This document shows, piece by piece, positions 17,679 to 25,594 of a stretch of DNA of 41,194 bases. The DNA is from Modicisalibacter sp049808615. GTDB taxonomy: Bacteria > Pseudomonadota > Gammaproteobacteria > Pseudomonadales > Halomonadaceae. The translations under genes and the position numbers were made by a program. The stretch spans positions 1 through 41,194 of the forward strand of contig NZ_JBNCAN010000033.1 of the NCBI RefSeq assembly GCF_049808615.1. The letters are read 5' to 3'. The notes under the pieces are model-generated. The model ran no database searches. It was not told the origin of the DNA and saw nothing but the letters and a program-made list of their open reading frames with translations. How positions within the stretch are numbered: the stretch's first letter is position 1; each line of letters begins with the position of its first letter.

Positions 17679-19043
17679 ATGACAGAAACGCTATCCGCAA
17701 CGACCACCCCCGAAGGCAGCCTGGAGGTTCTTTCTCAACATGAAGTGAACCGACTGCGCGATACTTCCGCCAATGGCCTACATGACATACTCAGGCGCTG
17801 TGCGCTGGCCGTACTCAATTGCGGCAACCCAACCGATGACGGCCTGGCGGTCATGCAGACTTATCATGACTTCGATATCGAAGTGCTGCAGCAGGATCGG
17901 GGGATTCGCCTCAAATTGACCAATGCCCCCGCAGAGGCGTTCGTCGATGGGCGCATGATCCGCGGCATTCGTGAGCACCTTTCCTCCGTGCTGAGAGACA
18001 TCGTCTACGTATTCAACGAGATACAGCAACATCCGCGTTTCGATCTTACCTCTAGCGAGAGCATCACGAACGCGGTCTTTCACATCCTGCGCAACGCCGG
18101 CACCCTGGATTCTTCCCGGGAGCCGAGTCTAGTGGTGTGTTGGGGTGGCCACTCGATTTCTCGTGAAGAATACGATTATTCCAAGGGCGTCGGCTATCAA
18201 CTCGGTCTACGCGACCTGGATATTTGTACCGGCTGCGGCCCGGGGGCGATGAAAGGACCGATGAAAGGCGCCAATGTGGCGCATGCCAAGCAGCGCCGTA
18301 AGCGAGGTCGCTATCTGGGCATTTCCGAACCCGGAATCATCGCCGCGGAGTCACCCAACCCCATTGTCAACGAGCTTGTTGTCATGCCCGACATCGAAAA
18401 GCGTCTGGAGGCGTTCATTCGGGTCGGCCATGGCATCATCATCTTTCCCGGCGGGGTCGGCACTGCCGAGGAAATTCTCTACCTGCTGGGTATTCTGTTG
18501 CATCCGAGCAATGCCAATACCCCCTTCCCGATCATTTTCACCGGCCCCCGCAGCAGCGCCGAATATTTTCAGCGCATCGATGAGTTTCTGGCCTATACCC
18601 TGGGTGACGAAGCACGCAAACGCTATCGCATCATCATCGACGATCCGATTGCCGTGGCGCGGGCCATGCGGGAAGGCATCGAGGAGGTCACCGCATTCCG
18701 GCGCACCCACGAGGATGCGTTCTATTTCAACTGGCGACTCAACGTCGAGGCGGACTTCCAGCACCCCTTTGAAGCCACTCATGAGGCCATGGCGGCATTG
18801 GCACTACATCGGGAACACCCCGTCCACGAGTTGGCCGCCAACCTGCGACGCGCGTTCTCCGGCATCGTCAGCGGTAACGTCAAGGAGCCCGGCATTCGCA
18901 CCATCGAGGCCCATGGTCCTTTTCGCTTACACGCCGAGCCTGAGCTCATGGCACGCCTGGACGACCTGCTGACATCGTTTGTGGCCCAGGCGCGGATGAA
19001 GCTTCCCGGCAGCCATTATGTGCCCTGCTATACCCTGGAATGA
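17679..19043 (+). CDS. ppnN: Pyrimidine/purine nucleotide 5'-monophosphate nucleosidase
   Basis: 454 residues with this start, the same length as E. coli PpnN (YgdH), and collinear throughout: LRRCALAVLNCGNPTDD, VVCWGGHSISREEYDY, CTGCGPGAMKGPMKGANVAH, MPDIEKRLEAFIRVGHGI, FPGGVGTAEEILYLLGIL and AARMKLPGS-like C-terminus (QARMKLPGSHYVPCY). The PGGVGTAEE element is the catalytic motif shared with LOG-type phosphoribohydrolases. PpnN cleaves nucleoside monophosphates to base and ribose 5-phosphate; the E. coli enzyme is stimulated by (p)ppGpp. ATGs at 17658 and 17667 are alternatives; 17679 has GGA seven bases upstream and matches the family N-terminus. Confidence 0.95.
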   Translation: MTETLSATTTPEGSLEVLSQHEVNRLRDTSANGLHDILRRCALAVLNCGNPTDDGLAVMQTYHDFDIEVLQQDRGIRLKLTNAPAEAFVDGRMIRGIREHLSSVLRDIVYVFNEIQQHPRFDLTSSESITNAVFHILRNAGTLDSSREPSLVVCWGGHSISREEYDYSKGVGYQLGLRDLDICTGCGPGAMKGPMKGANVAHAKQRRKRGRYLGISEPGIIAAESPNPIVNELVVMPDIEKRLEAFIRVGHGIIIFPGGVGTAEEILYLLGILLHPSNANTPFPIIFTGPRSSAEYFQRIDEFLAYTLGDEARKRYRIIIDDPIAVARAMREGIEEVTAFRRTHEDAFYFNWRLNVEADFQHPFEATHEAMAALALHREHPVHELAANLRRAFSGIVSGNVKEPGIRTIEAHGPFRLHAEPELMARLDDLLTSFVAQARMKLPGSHYVPCYTLE

Positions 19044-19071
19044 TCGCACCCTGCTCTGGCCATGACCTGCA

Positions 19072-19443
19072 TCAATACCAGGCGTTACGCTGTTGCACGC
19101 CCATGGCCAGGGCATGAAGCAAAAGTCCCAGCGTGGCCCCGTGCGACAGCAGCAGGAGTCCATTCACGCCGCTGGTGAACACTTGCCACAGCACGACCAA
19201 CGCCATGCCAAGCAGCACCATGGCTGCCAGCCGGCCAAGCAGCCTGGGTACAGGTTGCCGTGCTTCTGAGGGCAGCCGGCGCCAGGTAAAGATGATCACT
19301 GCCGCAATGGCGACGAACGCCATCAGGATCAGGATGAGGCGCTCCTGATGTCCATAAACCAGGTAACGGGGCAGCGTCGCCAGGATCGCGACAAGCACAC
19401 CGATCATCACACTGAGCCGTTCGGGGGTCATCGAAGCCGCCAT
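19072..19443 (-). CDS. Small integral membrane protein, unknown function
   Basis: A 123-residue protein with about four hydrophobic segments (near 12-27, 35-52, 68-87 and 95-113), separated by short arginine-rich loops (TWRRLPSEARQPVPRLLGR). No motif I recognise. It converges with ppnN, 28 bases apart, and lies downstream of the flavodoxin gene on the same strand with a 45-base gap, so the two may form one transcript. Base composition is normal for the window. Confidence 0.65.
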   Translation of the reverse strand: MAASMTPERLSVMIGVLVAILATLPRYLVYGHQERLILILMAFVAIAAVIIFTWRRLPSEARQPVPRLLGRLAAMVLLGMALVVLWQVFTSGVNGLLLLSHGATLGLLLHALAMGVQQRNAWY

Positions 19444-19488
19444 GCTGACATTACTCCTGCTGTAGCAGTATTCTATGTTCTTGAAGGT

Positions 19489-19950
19489 TCAGGTTCTCAA
19501 CTCCTGCTCCTCGATCCACGCTTCGACCCAGGGCACTGCCTCATCATCCGCCATGAAGGTCTCCATGGCATCTACCTCCAGGCGCTCTCCAAGGCGTTCG
19601 GCGCCATGCTCTTGAAGCAGTTTGTCAAGTGCGCGCCCTGCGCCACAGAACGTCTCGCCATAGGAGCTATCCCCGAGGGCGATCAGTCCGTAACGCAGTC
19701 GCGCAAGATCCGGTCCCTTCTCGGCAATGGCGCCGGCCAGGGCCGCAAAATTCCCCGGGTAGTCACCACTGCCGGTTGTCGAGACGCAAAACAGCGTCAA
19801 ATCAGGCGGAGGCTCGATCAAGTCTTCTAACGTCGGCTGCTCGTGGATGGTCACCTCATAACCGCACTCCTCGAACAATGGCTTGACCTGCTCGGCAACA
19901 TCCAGAGCGCCGCCATACATGGTGGCGACAAAAATCTTGAGGGTAGGCAT
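19489..19950 (-). CDS. MioC-like flavodoxin
   Basis: A 153-residue short-chain flavodoxin. The FMN phosphate-binding loop is replaced by VATMYGGALDVAEQ near the N-terminus, and the isoalloxazine loops are CVSTTGSGDYPGNF and GLIALGDSSYGETFCGAG, which match the MioC/sulfite-reductase flavodoxin group. It is a soluble electron carrier; E. coli MioC has been linked to biotin synthase. Notably acidic. The start MPTLKIFVATMYG is clear. Distinct from the flavodoxin-fold protein at 1024-1488. Confidence 0.88.
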   Translation of the reverse strand: MPTLKIFVATMYGGALDVAEQVKPLFEECGYEVTIHEQPTLEDLIEPPPDLTLFCVSTTGSGDYPGNFAALAGAIAEKGPDLARLRYGLIALGDSSYGETFCGAGRALDKLLQEHGAERLGERLEVDAMETFMADDEAVPWVEAWIEEQELRT

Positions 19951-20102
19951 TACGTACGTTTGCTTGAGAAATTTACTGGAATATTAGCACGTAAAGGCAC
20001 CCCCACTCACGCGCTTGCCGGTAACGAAGGCACCGGAACTGGCTCACATGCGCGGTAGTGATCGGGCAGGTATACTAGTCGCCCCACTGCACGGAGGACA
20101 TC

Positions 20103-20312
20103 ATGGAGAGAGCATTCGAAGCCTGGATCACACCGCTGATGATCGGCGGCCTCATACTGTTCATGTGCTTCATCATTTGGGACCTTGCGCGCAAGTCCAA
20201 GGCGGGCAAATTCGGCACCATCATGCTGTTCATCGTACTGGGAGCGGGAATGCTGGGATTCGTGCTCAAGACCGTGATCACCGAGTTACTCGAGAGGGGA
20301 GGAACGCTATAG
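20103..20312 (+). CDS. DUF2788 family small membrane protein
   Basis: A 69-residue protein with two transmembrane segments (about 11-28 and 38-57), separated by IIWDLARKSKAGKFGTIMLF, a conserved basic loop that I associate with DUF2788 proteins of gammaproteobacteria. Function unknown. GGAGGACATC before the ATG is a strong ribosome-binding site. Single gene between a divergent flavodoxin gene and the convergent ihfA. Confidence 0.75.
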   Translation: MERAFEAWITPLMIGGLILFMCFIIWDLARKSKAGKFGTIMLFIVLGAGMLGFVLKTVITELLERGGTL

Positions 20313-20361
20313 GAGCGTGCACAGGGCCTAATCTGCCGGGCTGTCCCTGACTTGAATGACA

Positions 20362-20386
20362 GAGACCGGCCCATGGAGCCGGTCTC
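20362..20386. terminator. Hairpin between DUF2788 gene and ihfA, possible bidirectional terminator
   Basis: GAGACCGGC (20362-20370) pairs perfectly with GCCGGTCTC (20378-20386), 7-base loop. It sits between two convergent genes. T runs are poor on both sides (GCTTTTC about 8 bases later on +), so efficiency is uncertain. Confidence 0.45.
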
Positions 20387-20428
20387 GTTGCGCTTTTCGA
20401 ATGCGCTAGCTGTCAGGTGTTCAGCCTT

Positions 20429-20749
20429 TTAGGCACCCGTGTCCAGAAGCGTTTTCTCACCTTCGTAACTCTCGACCTGGGCCTTGAGCTTCTGACCGGG
20501 CCTGAACGTGACCACTCGTCGCGCGGAAATAGGGATCTCTTCACCGGTCTTGGGGTTGCGTCCAGGGCGCTCCCCCTTGTCTCTCAAATCGAAATTACCA
20601 AAACCGGACAGTTTTACTTGTTCGTTTTCGCGCAGGCAGCCACGAATTTCTTCGAAGAATGCTTCCACCATCGTTTTGGCCTCACGTTTCGAGAAACCCA
20701 GCTCACTGTGCAGATGCTCTGCCAACTCCGCCTTAGTCAATGCCCCCAT
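20429..20749 (-). CDS. ihfA: Integration host factor subunit alpha
   Basis: A 106-residue DNA-bending protein of the HU/IHF family. MGALTKAELAEHLHSELGFS and the beta-arm LSGFGNFDLRDKGERPGRNP with the intercalating proline are characteristic of IhfA, as is its position immediately after pheT, as in other gammaproteobacteria. It works as a heterodimer with IhfB in transcription, replication and recombination. It starts 29 bases after the pheT stop and is likely co-transcribed with pheST. Confidence 0.97.
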   Translation of the reverse strand: MGALTKAELAEHLHSELGFSKREAKTMVEAFFEEIRGCLRENEQVKLSGFGNFDLRDKGERPGRNPKTGEEIPISARRVVTFRPGQKLKAQVESYEGEKTLLDTGA

Positions 20750-20778
20750 AACCGTGCCCTCACTCAGGATGTCGACGT

Positions 20779-23181
20779 TCAGCCTCGCAGCTCGGCGCCA
20801 AAGCGCTGGCGGGACTCGATGACGATCGAATCAATTAACTGATTGATTTCTTCGTCATTAAGCGTGCGCGAAGGATGTTGCCAGGTCAAGCCCAAGGCGA
20901 CACTCTTCTTGCCCTCAACAACGCCGGCCCCCTGATAGACATCAAACAGATGCAGTCCGACCAGCCATTCGCCGGCCTGTTCACGCAAGCTATCGAGCAG
21001 CGCCTGTACCGGCACCCCTTCATCGACCACCAGGGCCAGATCACGGCGGACTTCGGGATAACGCGACAACGCCCTGAAAGTCGGCAGACGTCCTTGAGTC
21101 AAGGCATCGAGGCGCACCTCGAAGACGAACACCTCGGGCTTGATACCCAGCTCGGCGCGTATCGCGGGATGTAGTGCTCCGAGCCAACCTGCCGCCTCAC
21201 CTTGATAGGTCAAACGGGCGGTCTGCCCCGGATGCAACGCCGGATGCTCTGCCGGCTCGAAACGCCAGGCGGCATGATTGCTGCCCACCTCCAACAGGCT
21301 TTCGACATCGCCCTTGAGATCGAAGAAATCCACACTCTCGCGACGGGCGGCCCACCCCTCGGGATCCCGCGGGCCACAAATCAATCCACCCAACATGGTG
21401 GTCTGTTCGACACTGTCGAGTTCGCCACGGAACACCAACCCGGTTTCGAATAGCCGAATACGTGATTGCTGACGATTCAAGTTATACATCAATGCCTTGA
21501 CGAGGCCAGGGAACAGGCTCGCGCGCATGACGGCCATATCGCTGGAAATCGGATTGGCCAAGCGTGGCGCTGGCTCACCGGGCGCCAGCAGCGCTTGCAA
21601 TTCCGGCGCCACGAAACTGTAGCTGATGGCTTCCTGATAGCCTCGCGCCACCAACTGTCGACGCAGACGAGTCAGAGGCTGGCGACGCTCCTCATCGGCA
21701 ACGAGACCGAGACGCGCCGCCGGACGACGCACCGGCAATCGGTTGTAGCCGTGAATGCGCGCCAACTCTTCGATCAGGTCCTCTTCGATCGCGACATCGA
21801 AGCGCCAGCTCGGCACCCCGACTTGCCAGGCGTCATCCCCTTCGGCTATCTCAGCTCCCTCGCGGCTGGCCTGCATACCGAGTCGCTCGAGAATTTCGAC
21901 GATCTCCGCACCCGGCAGCGCGATGTTCAGACACTGTTTGATTCGTGACGCGCGCAGGCGCACTTGACGTTCACCAGGTAGATGATCGGGGCTCGCGGTT
22001 TCATTGACCGGCCCCGGTTCTCCCCCGGTAATCTGAATCAACAGCGCCGTGGCACGTTCCGCCGCCTGGCGGGGCAGTTCGGGATCGACGCCTCGTTCGA
22101 AGCGATGCGACGCATCGGTATGCAACCCATAGGAGCGCGCCTGACCGGCGATGGCCAGCGGCGCGAAAAAAGCGGATTCGAGGAATACATCACGGGTGCG
22201 CGGGCTGACACCGGAATGCTCGCCACCCATTACCCCCGCAATGGCGAGCACCTTGTCACGATCCGCAATAACCAGCGTGCCTTCACGCAAGGCCACGTCC
22301 TGGCCATCGAGCAGCACCAAGCGCTCCCCTTCCCGAGCTAGGCGAACCTCGATCGCCTCCTGTAGATTCGCCAGGTCGAAGGCATGGAGCGGCTGCCCCA
22401 GTTCGAGCATCACGTAGTTGGTAATATCAACCACCGCATCGATAGAGCGCACGCCTGCACGCCGCAGTCGCTCGACCATCCACAGTGGCGTAGGCGCCGT
22501 AACATCCACATTACGGATCACTCGCCCGACATAGCGTGGGCACTGCGCCGGCGCGCTGAGCCGCACTGGGAACACATCGTCGTTGCTCGGCGGCTGAAGG
22601 GTGAGATCAGGACCACTCAATGCCAAGCGATTGAGCACGCCAACCTCCCGCGCCAGTCCTTTCACACTCAGGCAATCACCGCGATTGGGGGTCAGATCGA
22701 CCTCAATGGTGGTGTCGTCCAGGTTCATCCAGTCTCGCAGGTTCTCACCGACCGGAGCATCCAGCGGTAACTCGAGAATGCCTGGCGAGGCGTCCTCCTC
22801 GAGACCCAACTCCGAGGCGGAACAGATCATGCCCCGGGATTCGACACCGCGCAGTTTGGCCTTCTTGATCTTGAAATCGCCGGGCAGAATGGCACCCACC
22901 CGCGCGAAAGGCACCTTCTGCCCCACCGCTACATTGGGTGCACCACACACCACCTGTGTCGGATGGCCGGCATCGTCATCGACATGGCAAACGCTGAGTT
23001 TATCGGCATCCGGGTGCGGCTCCTTGGCAACGACTTTCGCCACCACGACACCCTCGAATCGTGCCGCCACCGCCTCTACCGCATCCACTTCGAGACCGGC
23101 CATGGTGATCTGATCAGCCAACTCCTGGGTCGAGAGTGTCGGCGAAACCCATTCACGCAGCCACTGTTCGGAAAATTTCAT
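20779..23181 (-). CDS. pheT: Phenylalanine-tRNA ligase beta subunit
   Basis: An 800-residue beta chain of the alpha2-beta2 enzyme. MKFSEQWLREWVSPTLSTQE opens the protein, followed by the EMAP-like tRNA-binding domain (about 40-150, HPDADKLSVCHVDDDAG), the B3/B4 editing region, B5 (DLTPNRGDCLS, then VDITNYVMLELGQPLHAFD) and the C-terminal anticodon-binding FDX-ACB domain (RYPEVRRDLALVVDEGVPV). Length agrees with the E. coli protein. It starts 25 bases after pheS and precedes ihfA. Confidence 0.97.
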   Translation of the reverse strand: MKFSEQWLREWVSPTLSTQELADQITMAGLEVDAVEAVAARFEGVVVAKVVAKEPHPDADKLSVCHVDDDAGHPTQVVCGAPNVAVGQKVPFARVGAILPGDFKIKKAKLRGVESRGMICSASELGLEEDASPGILELPLDAPVGENLRDWMNLDDTTIEVDLTPNRGDCLSVKGLAREVGVLNRLALSGPDLTLQPPSNDDVFPVRLSAPAQCPRYVGRVIRNVDVTAPTPLWMVERLRRAGVRSIDAVVDITNYVMLELGQPLHAFDLANLQEAIEVRLAREGERLVLLDGQDVALREGTLVIADRDKVLAIAGVMGGEHSGVSPRTRDVFLESAFFAPLAIAGQARSYGLHTDASHRFERGVDPELPRQAAERATALLIQITGGEPGPVNETASPDHLPGERQVRLRASRIKQCLNIALPGAEIVEILERLGMQASREGAEIAEGDDAWQVGVPSWRFDVAIEEDLIEELARIHGYNRLPVRRPAARLGLVADEERRQPLTRLRRQLVARGYQEAISYSFVAPELQALLAPGEPAPRLANPISSDMAVMRASLFPGLVKALMYNLNRQQSRIRLFETGLVFRGELDSVEQTTMLGGLICGPRDPEGWAARRESVDFFDLKGDVESLLEVGSNHAAWRFEPAEHPALHPGQTARLTYQGEAAGWLGALHPAIRAELGIKPEVFVFEVRLDALTQGRLPTFRALSRYPEVRRDLALVVDEGVPVQALLDSLREQAGEWLVGLHLFDVYQGAGVVEGKKSVALGLTWQHPSRTLNDEEINQLIDSIVIESRQRFGAELRG

Positions 23182-23206
23182 CCTGGATCTCCGCCTCCAT
23201 CAAGAA

Positions 23207-24226
23207 TCAAGCAAATTGGCGCAGAAAGCGCAGATCATTGTCGAAAAACAACCGCAGATCATTGACGCCATAACGCAACATGGCCAGACGCTCGGCTCCC
23301 ATGCCGAAGGCAAATCCGGTATAGCGTTCGGCGTCGATGCCGGAATGCCGAAACACTTCGGGATGCACCATGCCGCATCCCATCACCTCCAGCCAGCCGC
23401 TATGGGAACATACCCTGCAACCGTCGCCACCACACATCACGCACTGGATATCGACCTCGGCGGATGGCTCGGTGAATGGAAAGTAGGATGGCCGAAAGCG
23501 CACCGAAAGATCATCGCGTTCGAAAAAGGCGTGCAGGAAGTCTTCGATGGTGCCCTTGAGATCGGCGAAGCTGACATCCTCGTCGATCAACAACCCTTCG
23601 ACCTGATGGAACATCGGCGTATGGGTCAAATCCGAGTCACTGCGATAGACGCGGCCGGGACAGACGATACGAATCGGTGGTGCCTGGGACTTCATGGTCC
23701 GCACCTGCACCGGCGAGGTATGGGTACGCAGCAGCCGAGTGGCATCGAAGTAGAAGGTATCCGCCATGCCCCGGGCCGGATGATGCACGGGAATATTGAG
23801 GGCCTCGAAATTGTGATAATCATCCTCGATCTCCGGCCCCACGGCGACATCGAAGCCGATACGCGTGAACAGGCCCTCGATTCGCTCCAGGGTGCGCGTC
23901 ACGGGGTGCAGCCCACCGCTGGACTGACCACGGCCCGGTAGCGTCACATCAAGACGTTCGCTGGCCAGCCGGGCATTGAGCGCCGCCTGCCCGAGCTCGT
24001 GTTTGCGTGCCTCGATTTCACCGCCAAGTTGCTGCTTGGCCTGATTGATCTGTTCTCCCGCCTGGGGCCTCTGTTCCGCCGGCAGCTTGCCCAACCCCTT
24101 GAGCAGAGTCGTTATTTCGCCTTTCTTGCCTAGATACTCGACACGCACGGCATCCAGCGTGGAAACGTCCTCGGCCTTGGCGATAGCGGCGCGAGCCTCG
24201 GCAACCAGAGAGGGAAGATGCTCCAT
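23207..24226 (-). CDS. pheS: Phenylalanine-tRNA ligase alpha subunit
   Basis: A 339-residue catalytic subunit. An N-terminal coiled coil (about 1-90) is followed by class II motif 2 (RPGRVYRSDSD-like VCPGRVYRSDSDLTHTPMFH), QVEGLLIDEDVSFADLKG, FRPSYFPFTEPSAEVDIQC and motif 3 (GFAFGMGAERLAMLRYGV). TTGGAGTA precedes the ATG. A strong terminator lies only about 50 bases upstream, so expression needs readthrough from rplT or a promoter squeezed into 24227-24278. Confidence 0.97.
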   Translation of the reverse strand: MEHLPSLVAEARAAIAKAEDVSTLDAVRVEYLGKKGEITTLLKGLGKLPAEQRPQAGEQINQAKQQLGGEIEARKHELGQAALNARLASERLDVTLPGRGQSSGGLHPVTRTLERIEGLFTRIGFDVAVGPEIEDDYHNFEALNIPVHHPARGMADTFYFDATRLLRTHTSPVQVRTMKSQAPPIRIVCPGRVYRSDSDLTHTPMFHQVEGLLIDEDVSFADLKGTIEDFLHAFFERDDLSVRFRPSYFPFTEPSAEVDIQCVMCGGDGCRVCSHSGWLEVMGCGMVHPEVFRHSGIDAERYTGFAFGMGAERLAMLRYGVNDLRLFFDNDLRFLRQFA

Positions 24227-24278
24227 CCATTACTCCAATAATGTGTGTATCGCAGGATGCATCAGCGAAACGCGATCC

Positions 24279-24313
24279 AAAAAAACAGGGGAAGAGCAGC
24301 CGCTCTTCCCCTG
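24279..24313 (-). terminator. Strong terminator between rplT and pheS
   Basis: CAGGGGAAGAGC (24286-24297) and its perfect complement (24302-24313) enclose a 4-base loop; on the minus strand seven T follow (A run 24279-24285). It ends the infC-rpmI-rplT transcript and, by position, may attenuate transcription into pheST. Confidence 0.9.
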
Positions 24314-24360
24314 GAACGTTCACAACGAGTACGGTTAGCTGAAGCAACCGCGCTCATCGT

Positions 24361-24714
24361 TCACTTGGCAGCCTTGGCCTTCTCGACGATAGCAGCAAAG
24401 GTCGCCTTTTCATGGACGGCAAGATCGGCAAGCACCTTGCGATCGATCTCGATGCCCGCCTGCTTGAGGCCGGCGATGAAGCGGCTGTAGGATAGGCCGT
24501 TCTGCCGCGCCGCTGCGTTGATACGCGCGATCCACAGTGCACGGAACTGACGCTTGCGCTGACGGCGGTCGCGATAGGCGTACTGACCCGCCTTGATCAC
24601 CGCTTGCTTGGCGACACGGAATACGCGAGACCGGGCACCGTAGTAACCCTTGGCCTGCTTCATGATCTTCTTGTGGCGGCGACGAGCAACGACGCCACGC
24701 TTGACACGACTCAT
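24361..24714 (-). CDS. rplT: 50S ribosomal protein L20
   Basis: A 117-residue, strongly basic protein: MSRVKRGVVARRRHKKIMKQ, YYGARSRVFRVAKQAVIKAG, RDRRQRKRQFRALWIARINA. Full length. L20 binds 23S rRNA early in assembly and, in E. coli, represses its own operon by binding the rpmI leader. It is 37 bases downstream of rpmI and followed by a strong terminator. Confidence 0.98.
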   Translation of the reverse strand: MSRVKRGVVARRRHKKIMKQAKGYYGARSRVFRVAKQAVIKAGQYAYRDRRQRKRQFRALWIARINAAARQNGLSYSRFIAGLKQAGIEIDRKVLADLAVHEKATFAAIVEKAKAAK

Positions 24715-24751
24715 AGCATTCTCCTGACGTTACGAAATTCGACCGAGGGCG

Positions 24752-24946
24752 TTACAGATTGGGCAGCATGCGCTGAATCAATGCCTTGTCGGCATCATGG
24801 ATCAGCTTGGTGCCGCGCAGCTGACGCTTACGCTTGGTGGACTTCTTGGTCAGGATATGACTACGAAAAGACTGCTTGTGCTTGAAGCCATTGGCCGTCT
24901 TCCTGAAGCGCTTGGCAGCGCCACTGTTACTCTTGATCTTCGGCAT
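24752..24946 (-). CDS. rpmI: 50S ribosomal protein L35
   Basis: 64 residues starting MPKIKSNSGAAKRFRKTANG, with the conserved SHILTKKSTKRKRQLRG core. A slightly longer frame (to 24961) adds MECSL, but the MPKIK start is universal and has a GGAG-type ribosome-binding site (AGTGGAGTG) in front. Between infC (89 bases upstream) and rplT. Confidence 0.97.
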   Translation of the reverse strand: MPKIKSNSGAAKRFRKTANGFKHKQSFRSHILTKKSTKRKRQLRGTKLIHDADKALIQRMLPNL

Positions 24947-25035
24947 GAGGGAACACTCCACTCGGGTTCTTTAGAAAATCCGTGGCCAATGGCCGAGGCA
25001 TTGCTACCGCGACCATTCGTTGACTTGCCGGCGGA

Positions 25036-25575
25036 TCACTTCTTCTTGGGGGCAAGGATCATGACCATCTGACGCCCTTCCATCTTAGGGAAGGATTCAA
25101 CCGCCGCCAGTTCTTCAAGATCCGACGCGATCCGCTCCATCAGTCTGCGACCGATATCCTGGTGCGCCATTTCACGACCGCGAAAACGCAGCGTGACCTT
25201 GCCCTTGTCGCCACCTTCGAGGAATCGTATCAAGTTCTTGAGCTTCACCTGATAGTCACCTTCGTCGGTGCCAGGCCGGAATTTCACTTCCTTGACCTGA
25301 ATCTGCTTGGTTTTCTTCTTCTGAGCGGCTTTTTGCTTCTTCTGCTCGAAAAGAAACTTACCATAATCCATGATCTTGCAGACGATGGGATCGGCATTGG
25401 ATATCTGTACGAGATCCAACCCCGACGCCTCGGCACGTGCCAGCGCTTCGCTGGTTGGCACGACACCGATTTGTTCGCCATCGCTTTCGATCAGACGAAC
25501 TTCGTCTTCCTGGATACGGTCGTTCATTGGGGGGCGCTTGTCTTGGGTACGCCCACGCTGAGTATTCCGCTTGAT
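25036..25575 (-). CDS. infC: Translation initiation factor IF-3, with AUC start
   Basis: 179 residues ending in the invariant VMILAPKKK. The N-domain (MNDRIQEDEVRLIESDGEQI) and C-domain (KEVKFRPGTDEGDYQVKLKN, FRGREMAHQDIG) are complete. No ATG gives the expected N-terminus: an ATG at 25644 overlaps thrS and one at 25527 has no Shine-Dalgarno. ATC at 25575 is preceded by GGAG at 8 bases and yields IKRNTQRGRTQDKR, similar to the Pseudomonas-type N-terminus. AUU, AUC and AUA are codons IF-3 itself discriminates against, the basis of autoregulation in E. coli, where infC starts with AUU. The start is 19 bases after the thrS stop. Confidence 0.93.
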   Translation of the reverse strand: MKRNTQRGRTQDKRPPMNDRIQEDEVRLIESDGEQIGVVPTSEALARAEASGLDLVQISNADPIVCKIMDYGKFLFEQKKQKAAQKKKTKQIQVKEVKFRPGTDEGDYQVKLKNLIRFLEGGDKGKVTLRFRGREMAHQDIGRRLMERIASDLEELAAVESFPKMEGRQMVMILAPKKK

Positions 25576-25594
25576 CGTTAAGTCTCCGTTCCGG

